NCBI RefSeq assembly: GCF_026210795.1
Contig: NC_089450.1
Location: forward strand, 1,488,001 to 1,552,000
Reading direction: 5' to 3'
Length of the DNA stretch: 64,000 nucleotides
Source: Rhizophagus irregularis
Taxonomy: Eukaryota; Glomeromycota; Glomeromycetes; Glomerales; Glomeraceae
Under the pieces are notes generated by a model, which was given only the letters and a program-made list of their open reading frames with translations, had not been told where the DNA came from and searched no databases. Position numbers and translations under genes: made by a program. Below are positions 12,636 to 23,891 of this stretch, in pieces. Within the stretch, counting starts at the first letter, position 1; every line of letters begins with the position of its first letter.

Positions 12636-13018
12636 GTATTGTTGGGTTTTCTGTTATAATTTGCTATATATGATGATTCATCATTGCGAGATACGACCTC
12701 GCGAACGATCATGAGTATAGAATAAGTGGTTGGCGAATATAGTATATTTCTCTTACCAAAGGTTGCTATAACGCATTGGGGTTGTTATATACTTAAATCT
12801 TGATCAGCCGTTTTTGTAGCGTCGTTTTTTAGCGCTATATATTTATTCCGACATCAGTCGTAAAATAGATTAGTCCATCATCATCATCATTGAGAACGAT
12901 TACGGGATATCGAACTGAGTGTTCAAAAAAATGATTGTTCTTTATTCTAAAGTTTTTCTCTTACTTTGGATTTATACTTATTTGACATCTTTTGACACGA
13001 TTGTTTATTGTTATTAGG

Positions 13019-13096
13019 TCATTTGATTCAAAAGATCAACTATTGAGATTTGAGCCTCGTTATTCAATTTATTTACATTTTCTTGGAATTATAAAG
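13019..13096 (+). other. Orphan exon-like segment
   Basis: After a pyrimidine-rich TTATTGTTATTAG comes an open stretch reading SFDSKDQLLRFEPRYSIYLH followed by FLGIIK, and then a strong GTATGT donor. An upstream ATG (12931) starts a hydrophobic MIVLYSKVFLLLWIYTYL that does not join it in frame without an unseen intron. There is no downstream exon before the opposite-strand gene. Probably a gene remnant. Confidence 0.25.
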
Positions 13097-13139
13097 TATG
13101 TAATCAAAAATTTAAATCATTTATTTATTACTGATTTAA

Positions 13140-13315
13140 TATATACATGATTTATATATTTACTATCTAACATATTTACTAATATATTTTACTATTTATA
13201 ATATTTACTATTTATCATATTTACTATCTAACATATTTACTATTTATCAAATTTACTATCTAACACATTTACTATTTATCATATTTACTATTTATCATAT
13301 TTATCATATTTACGA
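13140..13315. repeat. CATATTTACTATTTAT minisatellite
   Basis: About ten imperfect copies of a 13-16 bp unit (CATATTTACTATTTAT / CATATTTACTATCTAA). Confidence 0.75.
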
Positions 13316-13420
13316 ATTGAAAGTCAAAAAAGAAAAAAAAAATACTCATATATAGTGTATATATATATATATATCTCTAACATATTTATCTTTAATCTAT
13401 CTACTATATATATATCATTA

Positions 13421-14605
13421 TTAATTAATCGAATTTTCTTGTTCTTTAGTTTTATAGATAATTTCACCAGATTGATCAACATAAATAGAAGAACCATCTT
13501 CCCTCTTAGAATAGAAACTACCATTACTTAAATTATGATAATGATAAACATTCTTCTTTTTTTTACAATAAAGATTACCTTGAGAATTCGTTCTCGTTTT
13601 ATGATCTTTTTTACATTTTATCAATAATTTATTTAATTGACGTGGTGAAATTATATTTGTTGATGTAATTTTACCTTCTATACGAATTTGAATCTCATAC
13701 CTTTCTAATGATGATAATGTATAAGGAAAAGTATTTAGATTAAAATTATATGATGATGATGATGAATTTGAATTGAAATTATACGAGGATGATGAATTTA
13801 GATTGGAATTATACGAGGATGATGATGAATTTAGGTTGAAATTATACGAGGATGATGATGAATTTAGTTTGATATTAAGAGGGGATGGTATGGGAAAAGA
13901 ATTTAGATTAAAATTAGATGAGGATATATTGAAATTAAGTGAGGATGATGAGTTTAAATTGAGATTAAGTGAGGATGATGGACTTAGATTGAAATTTAAT
14001 GTGGACGATGAAATCCTTGGTGATAATTCTGTGCACGTGTTATGTGAAAAATTGCATCCTTTCCCTTTGATCCCATTATATGATTCATCATCATCATAAA
14101 CAGAAGTAACGTGACTTATACTGCTAGATGTGCTAAATGTACTAAATGTGCTAGATGACCGATAAGCAACAGCTTGACGTGATGATGATCTTGACGAATT
14201 TGATGAATTAGATGAATTAGATGAATTAGATGAATTTGATGAACGCGATTCCACGTTATCATCACCATTTAGGTAATACCTGAAAATATTTGCAAGATTA
14301 TTTATTGATTCTATAGTAAAATTTAAAGGAAAAATTGAATTATCACAAACTACATAAGGAGTATTAATAGGATTTGGAGTATAATATGGATTTTGAGGTG
14401 GTGGTTGTATAGGAAATAATAAAGGAGGAGAAGGTGATGGTGATGGTGAAATTACTTGAGGTATCGATGACGTAGATGTAGAAGAACGAGTAAAATAATA
14501 TGTTATAGCATTCCAATATGGATGAAATGAAGATTCTCTCCTTATGGAATTTGAATTAAGATTACGATCACGATTACGATTTCGATCATTACTTCTTTGG
14601 TTCAT
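13421..14605 (-). CDS. Ser/Asn-repeat protein, function unknown
   Basis: A single exon of 394 residues from the ATG at 14605 (MNQRSNDRNRNRDRNLNSNS). An in-frame ATG lies further upstream at 14800, but that leader is Lys/Phe low-complexity and looks untranslated. Order: Arg/Asn-rich start; Pro/Ser tract (SPSPSPSPP, QPPPQNPYYTPNPINTPY); a short structured piece around FPLNFTIESINNLANIFRYY; (SSN)n; then an array of about 11-residue units NLNSSSSSYNF. The last 90 residues are more complex (EIQIRIEGKITSTNIISPRQ, Lys-rich KKKKNVYHYHN). The DNA under the array is a 33-bp-type tandem repeat. No known domain is recognised. Confidence 0.65.
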   Translation of the reverse strand: MNQRSNDRNRNRDRNLNSNSIRRESSFHPYWNAITYYFTRSSTSTSSIPQVISPSPSPSPPLLFPIQPPPQNPYYTPNPINTPYVVCDNSIFPLNFTIESINNLANIFRYYLNGDDNVESRSSNSSNSSNSSNSSNSSRSSSRQAVAYRSSSTFSTFSTSSSISHVTSVYDDDESYNGIKGKGCNFSHNTCTELSPRISSSTLNFNLSPSSSLNLNLNSSSSLNFNISSSNFNLNSFPIPSPLNIKLNSSSSSYNFNLNSSSSSYNSNLNSSSSYNFNSNSSSSSYNFNLNTFPYTLSSLERYEIQIRIEGKITSTNIISPRQLNKLLIKCKKDHKTRTNSQGNLYCKKKKNVYHYHNLSNGSFYSKREDGSSIYVDQSGEIIYKTKEQENSIN

Positions 14606-15675
14606 GTTTTGAAAGGTGAAGAAAAAAAAAAAACAATTTATAATTTTCGAGTGTTTTCGAGTATTTCGAGTGGTTTTTTTTTTTTTTTGACGAAAAAAAA
14701 ACTTGTTAATGTTTATATAGATTGATAAATAGAGGTATATTGTTGATCCAATTTGTCCAAGTTGAGCAGCTGACTTAAAATACAAACATTTTTCTTTCAT
14801 TGAATAACATTTATATTATGAATTAGGGACGTTCATGTGAATATTTTTTTAAAAAAGCAATTGAGGACTGCTTTCATTTAATTGTTTACTCAATTTAAAC
14901 TAATATAGAACAAAGGAAAAAAAATTTTATTTCAAGGATTAATACAAGAATTTTTTTCAAAACGCATGATTATGTACAAATTATTTTGGAGGAGTAACAC
15001 AATGTTACAGACTTACAGTCGAAAAAAAAACTTTAAAAAAAAAATAAAATAAACAAAGCGATGGGAATTTTGATAAAAAAAAAACAAAATCCCCATTTTA
15101 TTAGAAGTAAAAAAAAAATTTGATTGTATGCGCGAATCATACATAATCTTTCATTAATCCGTGATTTTCAATGCATTTATCTATCTATCTATCTTAGCAT
15201 TATCTAATTATTTTACAATTATTAAGCATGAAATAATTCAATTCTAAAGAAACGGGTTGAAACTGTGCTTTTTTGAGAAATTGACCTCGCATTTAATGTT
15301 AAATCACGTAACAATAAAGAGAAACAATCGGTTACCCGCATTAACTGCAACTCAAAATGATTAATGTAAAATGAGAACGCGTCATTTCATTCTGGCGTTC
15401 ATCAAAAAATTGAGAAAACAATTTAACATTACATAATGTTTATTTTGTACTTGTAAAAATTTACAATATCTTCATAATATAAATAACGTATATATTATAA
15501 ATATATGTATAAATGCACGGGAAAATTGATTCTATCAATCTTGATCTGTTTTTTTTTATTTATTTCGGAATTGATCAATTTTTTTTAAAATTCTTCTCTT
15601 ACAATAATTATATATTTTTCTTATCTGATCAGATTATACGATTAGTCTAATACCTTATGACTTATCTTGCATCAT
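14606..15675. other. Intergenic region
   Basis: A/T-run-rich sequence between the Ser/Asn-repeat gene and the prefoldin gene. It contains a (CTAT)n run near 15180. Nothing else is seen. Confidence 0.6.
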
Positions 15676-16559
15676 TTATTTATTAGCCTCTTCACCTTTT
15701 TCTAGATTTAAAATTTCTGAAATAGCTTCATATACCTGAAATAAATGACTTTAATTAATCTAATGTATAAAATATTTAAAGACCCAATTTTTCCCGCGAA
15801 AACCTTTCGTGACATAAATATTAAAAATTAAACTTTACCACTTTAATATGCGCATTTATTTTCGCAATGTCTTGAGTATATTGATCAGATTTTCTATAAA
15901 AAAAAGAAAAAAAAATTTAAAATAATTTTCTTCATAGTTCTTCACCATTAATCCACCAACACCTTTAGTCTACTCAAGTGTCCAATTAAGTAAAATCAAA
16001 AAAATTAATTTACTTTTGTAATAAAATTTCCTTTTTATTAATAAATTCGATGGCTTCATCTAATGTAAATTGAACATGAAATCCGAATCCTATATTTACG
16101 TAAATATATGTTGTATCAGGTCTACATATATATAAAAAAAAAATTATGTATGTATGATTTTCTTTTTTTTAAAAAAAAAAAATCAAAGGAAAAGAAAGAA
16201 TATTTTTTTGTTAATTTACATTTACATTTTAGCCTGACAATAAAAATTTGATCCCAAATCAACCATCGTCTTTAATTCTTTTAAATTATTTGATTTTATT
16301 AATTCGATATGATTTTTTAATTTAATGCTTTTTTATTTTTATTTTTTTTTAAAAAAAAAACATGGTATGCGTTATATAAATTTATTTGAAATAATAATTT
16401 AAAAAAATAATGTAATAATTAAAAAATTATTATTTACTAATCAGAAATTTCTTCATAAATTTTTTCTCGTAAATCCCAAGTTTGTTTCAAATCTACTTCA
16501 AGTTTATCATGAAGAAATTTTTCATATTGTTCTATCTTTTTGGAAATATCTCTTGACAT
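15676..16559 (-). CDS. UXT/ART-27-type alpha prefoldin-like protein
   Basis: Five exons on the minus strand (16559-16438, 16327-16226, 16121-16014, 15893-15839, 15735-15676) join in frame to give 148 residues, close to the usual UXT length. The N-terminal helix (KKIEQYEKFLHDKLEVDLKQ) and C-terminal helices flank the beta hairpin region VDLGSNFYCQAKIPDTTYIY followed by VNIGFGFHVQFTLDEAIEFI. The VDLG..F, PDT..IYV and G.GF....TL.EA motifs are the family signature. UXT is an alpha-type subunit of the R2TP/prefoldin-like co-chaperone complex and also a transcription cofactor in animals. The fungal role is inferred. The start codon is chosen because the predicted helix begins immediately after MSRD. 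Confidence 0.9.
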
Positions 16560-17621
16560 GTTAGTAGAAATTATCTGAAAAGTAATGAGAGGATGAGAGT
16601 AAAAAAAAAGTGTAGTGTCAAAAGATTGAAAATAATCTGATTGGCATTGAGAATTCACGTGCAAGATTAATTTTATTGGCTGATTGATGCCATAGAAATT
16701 CCGTGGAATTAAGCTCAATATTATCTATCAGGCTATCAGCAAATAAATTAGGGGTTGTTTCCAATTCTATCTATATATCTATACTATTTAAGGGAGAGTA
16801 CTTTAAAGAAGATCTTTTTCGAAAAATAGAAGCATTCTAAATCTACTTACTGTAATCAGTGCTTTAACTGCTATACAAGTAATTAAAGAAAATTTACAGG
16901 ATTTCTTATTCAAGCAACAAGATTTTCTCTTCTTTAATCTTTATCAACATCAATTTTTTATTAACGGAATTGGCGGAAAGATGATCAAAGATTTTTTTTT
17001 TCCGGTTTGCTCCTTATTTAGTATCTTTTTTTTTTCTTGCTTCGTTTATAATTAAATTTTTTTTTTGATTCTCAAAATATTTACAATTAAACGATTGTCT
17101 AAAATCTAGATCAATCCATTGCTTTTCCATCCTTATTATCCCGCGTTTCCATGCATTATCTTCTATTGGTAATAAATCAAATATATTTGATAAGATAATG
17201 ATAAGATTATAACTTGTATCTTTTTTTTTTCGCCGTAATCCCCGCATTCATTCTTTATTATTCGTTAAAAAAGAATTTCTTTTTCGGTTTATATGTTACC
17301 TTAAAAATCTCTGTTTGTTATGCAAATTCACTGATAGACAATGTTTTTCTTATCATACTATAAAAATAATTTTTTTTTTTTACTGTATTATTAATATGGC
17401 GAATCAATACATGTGTTATTGATAACAGAATGTCACAAAAAACTAATGATAAGCATATTGCATCCTATCAAATTATATAATTTAATTACAAATTATTCAA
17501 TGTATGGTTAAGATCCTTTACCTATATAAAAAATGATTTATAAAAAAGGCCGTTTTTTATCCCGTTCAAATTTCCTAAAAATTTTTTTGAATCATAAAAA
17601 AAAAAAATCATTCATACAAAA
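16560..17621. other. Divergent intergenic region
   Basis: Separates the prefoldin gene (-) from the BTB-methyltransferase gene (+). One lysine-rich minus-strand reading frame (17014-17247) is described separately. The rest is T-tract and A-tract DNA. Confidence 0.55.
17014..17247 (-). CDS. Possible small protein, unrecognised
   Basis: 77 codons from ATG to stop with no introns. The start is basic (MRGLRRKKKD), the middle hydrophobic (YNLIIILSNIFDLLPIED), followed by AWKRGIIRMEKQWIDLDFRQ, and the tail is lysine-rich (NEARKKKDTK). The middle looks more protein-like than chance, but there is no family match I can name. It may be real, a lost exon, or chance. Confidence 0.25.
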   Translation of the reverse strand: MRGLRRKKKDTSYNLIIILSNIFDLLPIEDNAWKRGIIRMEKQWIDLDFRQSFNCKYFENQKKNLIINEARKKKDTK

Positions 17622-19004
17622 ATGTCAAATAATAAACTATTATCAAACTTTTCTTTAAGAATCGGTAAACTATTAGATGATGATGATGAATTTAATACGA
17701 CCATTTTTGTTGGGGGTAATAAATCATCATCAATAATAAAAACTTTTAAAGCACATTCTATTTTATTAAAAATTAATTCTTCATATTTTGAGAATGTTTT
17801 GAAGAATGATAATAATAATGAATATACGAAAAAGATTTATTTGGAAAATATTTCCCCTCCTGTATTTGAAGTAATACTAAAGTAGGTTTTAGGTTTTGCA
17901 AAAAAAAAAAAAAAATTTCTCCTTAATCTCATCGTTTATTTTACTGATTTTATCTTTTAATATTTTTTTTTTTTTTTTAGATTTATGTATACTGGAAAAA
18001 TATCTATGGAAAATAGAACTAGGGATGATATAATCGAGCTTCTCGAAGCTGCGGAAGAACTAAAATTGGACGAATTATCGGAATTTTTACAAGACCATCT
18101 CATGCAAAAAAAAGATTGCGTCATCAATGATAACAATGATAACAATGATAACACACAAAATTTGTGTCATGTGACTAATAAGCTGTCGCACAGCAACAAA
18201 CGCGGAAATATCCGACTTGTTGGTGCAGGACCCGGTGATCCAAAATTATTAACACTTTCCGCGTATCAAGCAATTCAAGAAGCTGATTTAATATTATCCG
18301 ATAAACTTGTATCTGAAGAAGTATTAGAATTGATTCCAAAACATACTGAAGTTTTTATTGCTGCAAAGAAATTTTGTGCTAATGTTGAAGCCGCTCAAGC
18401 TGAACTTAATCGTGTTGGTCTTGATGCTTTAAATCTTGGAAAATATGTTGTCAGATTAAAGCAGGGTGGTAAGTAATAATTATAAAAAAAAAATTGTTTT
18501 TTTCTTTTTTATTCTTTCGAAATTTTCTTATGAGTTTTTTTTTTAGATCCATTTTTATTTGGTCGTGGTGGAGAAGAATTTCTCTTTTATCAATCTCATG
18601 GTTATATCCCACAAGTAATTCCTGGTGTTTCATCATGTATGTCTGCTCCATTATTAGCAAATATTCCTGTTACACATCGGGGTGTTGCATCTCAATTCCT
18701 TGTTTGCACGGGAACTGGTAAAAAGAATACCATACCGGAAATTCCAGCTTATAATCCAATACGTACTACTGTATTTTTAATGGCTTGTCATAGAATTAGA
18801 GATATAACCAAAGATTTAATGGAGAAAGGTAATTATCCGTCAGATTGTCCTTGTGTTGTAATAGAAAAAGCGAGTTTTATGGATCAAAGAGAAATAAGAG
18901 GAACTGTGAGTACTATTGCTGATATAATAGATAGAGAAGGTCATACACCACCCGGAACATTTGTTGTTGGACATGCTTGTACTGTTTTATCAAAACAATT
19001 ATAA
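17622..19004 (+). CDS. BTB/POZ domain fused to uroporphyrinogen-III C-methyltransferase
   Basis: Three exons (17622-17881, 17981-18468, 18547-19004), both introns GT-AG with in-frame joins, give 401 residues. Residues 10-130 are a BTB/POZ fold: TTIFVGG, FKAHSILLKINSSYFENVL, YTKKIYLENISPPVFEVILK, FMYTGKI, and helical IIELLEAAEELKLDELSEFL. A (NDN)n linker (135-150) leads to a complete SUMT domain (160-401): GAGPGDP at 168-174, SDKLVSEEVLELIP, RLKQGDPFLFGRGGEE around 245-260, IPGVSS, IPVTHRG, CTGTGKKN, TVFLMACHRI, and a VVGHACTVL end. SUMT adds two methyl groups from SAM to uroporphyrinogen III to make precorrin-2, for siroheme used by sulfite and nitrite reductases. Fungal Met1 proteins normally carry a precorrin-2 dehydrogenase-like part in front of SUMT, not a BTB domain. 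BTB end, linker and SUMT start lie in one uninterrupted exon. Q248 and K in SDKLV differ from the common GGDPF and DRLV forms. Confidence 0.85.
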
Positions 19005-19678
19005 TTTTTTATAGCACAATACTGTAAAATAGACTACTATTGTTATTATTATTTAATTTATTGATTTTTTTCAATCATTACATAAACTATACAGTCTATA
19101 CTGTACTGATATTGATTATCATCAAGAGAAAATTTTGAATAAATTTAAAAAAAGGTGTTCATTATTAAACATAAAATATTTGAGCTTTGAAAATCTAACA
19201 AGTAAAATAGTAAACAAAAAATATTTATAGTTAAAAATAATATATATATTATTATTTATGGTTTTATTAACAGCTGCTTTTCATAACTTTTACTTAATTT
19301 TTTATTTGTTAGAATTTGGATTTTATAAGATGATAAAAAATTTTTTATTATTTAAAAAATTATTGTATCAAATGGTTTAAAAAAATTATAAAGTAATTTA
19401 CCAAATGGCCTGTTTATAAAATTATTGATTAATATACTGATTATATTAATAATTGTACATTCTAATTGTACTTTTTTTGTATAATTTTTTAGTAATAATC
19501 AAGTTTTCTAATTAATGGAAAAAGCTTTTTACCTTTAATAAATAGTTTAAATAGCTATTTTCAGAAAATATAAATTTTTTAGTATTTTAGCAAAGTTTAC
19601 TAAATTTAAAAATCAGGTAATTTGATTCCATTTTATTGGTCTTTTATTTATATAAATATAACTAAATTTATAGTTATA

Positions 19679-19853
19679 CAGTTCACCTTCACTATAGTGA
19701 ATCCTATAGGCTGGAGATTAAAATTTGTTATAGTGAGAAATTCATTATACTAAAAGTCATTTTATTATATATATAAAAAATCTGTACCTGAACTTTTCTT
19801 CATTATAGTAAGTTATTCATTATATAAAAATTCACTATAGAGAGAATAAACTG
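19679..19853. mobile_element. pogo-like MITE, TA target duplication
   Basis: Inverted ends: left CAGTTCACCTTCACTATAGT, right TTCACTATAGAGAGAATAAA followed by CTG, with TA on each side. 175 bp, no coding. The 'CAGT..A...TC.CTATA' ends are those of pogo/Tigger-type Tc1/mariner relatives. Confidence 0.75.
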
Positions 19854-20501
19854 TACTTATTTTTATAATAATTTATTATACTATTCTGATAAAAATACCT
19901 AAAAAATTACTTTAATATATTATATAAACAGTTAAATATAAAGAAAAAAATAGAGTATAATATAACTATAATAAATACAATTAATTTTTTCTATAATTAC
20001 TTTTATTATAATTACATTTTATTATATAATTAATTATATTAATTAAATATTTAAAATACTTTATTATTAAATCTATTTTATATAATTACTCTTTATAATT
20101 ACTATTATTATTACTATTACTGCTACTTTTGCAAGTTTTATTATTACAAATATTTTTACTATTACTATTAACAGTATTTTTTTATTACTATATTCTTTAT
20201 TAATACTTTCTACTTTATTATTTTTTTACTAAAATATTTTTAACATTTTTTTTAATTTAATTTATTATATTTATTTTTAAAAATCTTATATTAAAAAATT
20301 TTATTTGTAATTATGATTATATAAAAAATATGATATTAAATTACTTAATATCTAATAATTATAAAAAATATAATATAACCTATTAAAATTATTTTATTAA
20401 ATTAAATAGTGGTAGTTTTATTCTTTTATAATTATTAATTAATGAGTTATTTAATAAAATATTAAAAATTAGCATTATAATAAAATTGAAAAAATTATAT
20501 A

Positions 20502-20686
20502 CAGTCATCCTCCATATAATCACACCCTTAGCAGTACCAAAAAAATGGTGTGACTATAAAAATTATATATGATGTGATTAAAGGGAAGGTTTTTTTAATA
20601 AGTTTATTAGTAACTTGGGATTAATGTAAATGTGCTTATAAGGGAGTTGTGATTATACAGGGGGTGACTATATGGGAGGACGACTG
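20502..20686. mobile_element. MITE with CAGTCRTCCTCC ends, TA target duplication
   Basis: Left end CAGTCATCCTCCATATAATC, right end GACTATATGGGAGGACGACT followed by G, mutual inverted repeats, TA on both sides, 185 bp. Probably Tc1/mariner-like but a different family from the pogo-like copies. Confidence 0.75.
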
Positions 20687-21527
20687 TATATATAAAGTAC
20701 TAAGATAAATAAAATCAATTATATTTTTCATTTACCAATTCTTTAACTAAAAAAAAACTTAGATTTTTTATCTAAATTTATTTGAACTAAAAATTTTCAG
20801 TTTTAAAGAAGCTATATATTACTAAAAGTATTTTACTATTGTAAAATTTAAGCTTTTACTATATTTCTAAAAGTTATAACAATTATATATTAAATAAATA
20901 CTTGCATTTTGTAAAGTTTTTCTATTAGTTTTCTTATTTTTAAAAATAATAAATCATAAAATTAATATTAAAATTGATTAAACTGTAAATTTAAAAATAA
21001 TTTATATATATAAAAAAATTTATAAATGCAAAATTATAAATAACTTCTGATTTAATGATTAGATTTTAATAAAATTTTTATTATTAAATATATTTTAATA
21101 AATAGTAGTAAAATTATCTCTTTATAATTAATATTATAAAATTGCAATTCAAAAAGAATTTAATAATTAAAATTGATTTAATAATTAGATTTTGATAAAA
21201 TTTATATTATTAGATTTATCTAAATAATATAAATTAAATAATAGCAAAATCATTTTTTTATAATTAATTTAAAATAATTAGATTATGATAAAATTTATAT
21301 CATTAAATTTATAGTAATAAAATAAATTAAATAATAATAAAATCATTTTTTTATAATTAATATTAATGGAATTATAACTTTTAAATTCATTAAATTTATA
21401 TTATAAGAAATATTTATATAATTATATCTCTTTATAATTAATTATTTAATATAAACTATTTTAAATATATAATTATAAAAAGAGTTAATTGTACAACAAT
21501 TTTATAATATAAGAATTTTAGTTATAA

Positions 21528-21736
21528 GGCAGCTCAACATTAAAAAATTGGTTCTTGTTTTATAAATTCAAAATTTTAAGGTCGGCTGTAGTAATTTTAT
21601 TTAAAAATTTTATAGTAAAATGGTAATCCAAAATTAACCTGCTAATTATAAATACTAGCATATAAAATTTTCTCTGTAAAATTTCACAAAACTAGGTTGG
21701 CAGGTATAAGAACCAATTTTTTAATGTTGTGTCGCT
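21528..21736. mobile_element. MITE with CAACATTAAAAAATTGGTTC ends
   Basis: The left CAACATTAAAAAATTGGTTC and the right copy in reverse complement are identical over 20 bp. The outermost bases are looser (GGCAGCT / AGCGACA). TAA flanks both sides, which suggests a PIF/Harbinger-type 3-bp duplication. 209 bp, no coding. Confidence 0.65.
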
Positions 21737-22264
21737 TAATACTTAATTTTAAAAAAATTTATATTATATAAAATAATTAATTTATATATTTTAATATTTT
21801 TTTAAAATGTTAAAAGTTTACTTAATTTGCATATTTATAGAACTTAAATATTAGAAATAATGTATTCACCACACCCTGCATTATAAATTTATATATATTT
21901 TTATGTTTACCATTTGGCATTTTAAGGGAGGTGCAGTGTATAAACTAAAGATTGATATAAATAATTTACAAAAAAGGAAGGATGCTTTGTAATGTAGGAT
22001 GCAGTAAATAAATTCACTCTAAATATTATACTATATTTTTTAAAAATTAAGAATTAGAAAAGTGTTTAATTTTAAAAGTTTTTTTATTAGTATTTTATAT
22101 ATAATTATTTTTAATCCAATTTGATTTTAAGGAATATTTAATTAGAGTTGCAGACATTCCTTATATTAAGGATAATTACCAGTTACATTATATAAATTTT
22201 AGGTAACTATTCAGTTATATCTTGACTTATGTTAGTTTATATTTCAATGTTTACAACCCTATAT

Positions 22265-22500
22265 TAAGGTTGCTTGTCTAAACCTCTCCAAAATTCTACG
22301 ATTAGTTTCTCCAAGATTTTACTATAGTTTTATTATAGTTTCGGCAAGATTTCAGTAATTTCAGCATTTATAATAAGTTTCGTCAGGTTTCACTTTTCTC
22401 CAGAATTTCACCAACTTTTTAATAAGATTTTCATATAGTTTTGGCAAAATTTCACCATTTCAGCATTTCGCCAACTTGCTAAAACCCCTTAGTTTCTCCA
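22265..22500. repeat. Degenerate TTCGCCAAAATTTCA repeat
   Basis: Recurring 'TTTCKSCAARATTTCA' and 'TTTCAGCATTT' words, comparable to 2310-2560. No fixed unit length. Confidence 0.35.
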
Positions 22501-23114
22501 GCAATCTTACCCCATACTTGATATTAGAAAATATAATGTATATATATATATGATAAAATTTATAATTAAAAAATAATTATATTTAACTAAAAAGAAATTA
22601 ACTAATAAGTAGAATTACATAATTTCTGATTAAATTATAAAACTAAATTGTACTAAAATTAATATAATTTTTTTTCAGTTAATTTTTTTTTGATTAGAAT
22701 TAATAATATTTTTAGTTTTTAATAATTTAAAATTTAAAAAATATAAAAAGCATAAAAAATTTCAAGTTGTAATTAAAAATATTTTTAATAATTTAATTAT
22801 TAAAACTTTATTTTCAAATAATTATACTTAAATATTTTTAGTATTATCAAATAAAACTTTAAACTATATTAATTTAATTCATATTATTAAAATTATTATA
22901 ATAAAAAAAATCTAATAGTTATAATAGTTTTTTTACTTTTTAAATATCAGATTATTTAAAATCAATAAATTATTATTTTTCTTTTTAATTAATTTATTAT
23001 AGATGTGATCTTGAAAATTAATAAATTATATAAGAAAAAAATATATATAAATTAATTTTATATTTTAAAATTAAATTACTTTTTATAAAGTATTAAAATT
23101 AAAATCTGTTTAGT

Positions 23115-23614
23115 TTATCGCTATTTTCAAATTAGTACAATTCATATATATTACTTATTTAAGGTAATCAGTATTTATAAATCTGAAAAACCAGAATTTT
23201 TTGGATGACTATATAAAAAAGAGTTGATTATTAGCAATTTTAAATGAATTTATGCAGAAATTTCAATTATTTAAGTAGTTTTTTTTACAAATAAAGGTTA
23301 AAATTTGTGTAATACTACTTTACAGAAACTTCAAGATTGTAGTGAAGGCTTAATGCGTAGTAACTGCATATATGTAATTTCTTTATAATTACATAATGTG
23401 GTCACTATATATTTATAACGCAGTTACTGCGCATTAAGCCTTCACTACGATCTTGAAGTTTCTGTAAAGTACCATATTTTCAAAAGAAATTATTTAAATA
23501 ACTGAAGATTTCTCAAGATTTTAGAAAAAATCTGTATTTTTCAAATTTGTAAATATCAATTTTTTTAAAAAAATAACTAATAAGAAAATTACACTAATTT
23601 GAAAATGGCAATAA
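23115..23614. mobile_element. Long fold-back element (about 500 bp)
   Basis: The core is a near-perfect palindrome: 23317-23367 pairs with 23420-23470 over 51 bp with two mismatches, enclosing a 52-nt AT loop. The similarity continues outward in weaker form to the outer ends TATCGCTATTTTCAAATTAG (left) and, in reverse complement, TATTGCCATTTTCAAATTAG (right). The outer ends resemble those of the element at 41080-41257. Confidence 0.75.
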
Positions 23615-23891
23615 TCAGAAGTTTAATTAATACAAATACTATTCTTTTAATTTAAAGAAAAGTATTTTTTAAAGAATTATTATAAAATTCTATTTTATTA
23701 AAATTAAAAAATTTTAGTAAAAAATATATAAAAAAAATTTACCTAATAAAAAGATATTTAATTTCAAAAGTAAAGGTAAAATTAAATTTTAAATAAATAA
23801 TTTTACTAAATATATATAATAAATAGAAGTTTAATACTGATTTAATCAATTCTAGTATAATTGTTAAACTGTATTTTCTTATAAATAAAAA

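Larger units (their letters stand above)
11875..13420. other. Intergenic region with minisatellites
   Basis: Holds a 30-bp minisatellite (12484-12635), imperfect repeats of 'CGATTATTTATAC' (12330-12420), a CATATTTACTATTTAT array (13140-13315), and one isolated exon-like segment (13019-13096). Confidence 0.6.

Noticed and set aside
13773-14099. Plus-strand acidic repeat frame (LYEDDDEFRLK)
   Set aside because: It is the reverse complement of the Ser/Asn repeat array, with no start context or flanking exons.
21860-22010. Further inverted-repeat element (CACCCTGCATTATAAA / CATCCTACATTACAAA)
   Set aside because: The match between the two ends is too loose to separate from chance.
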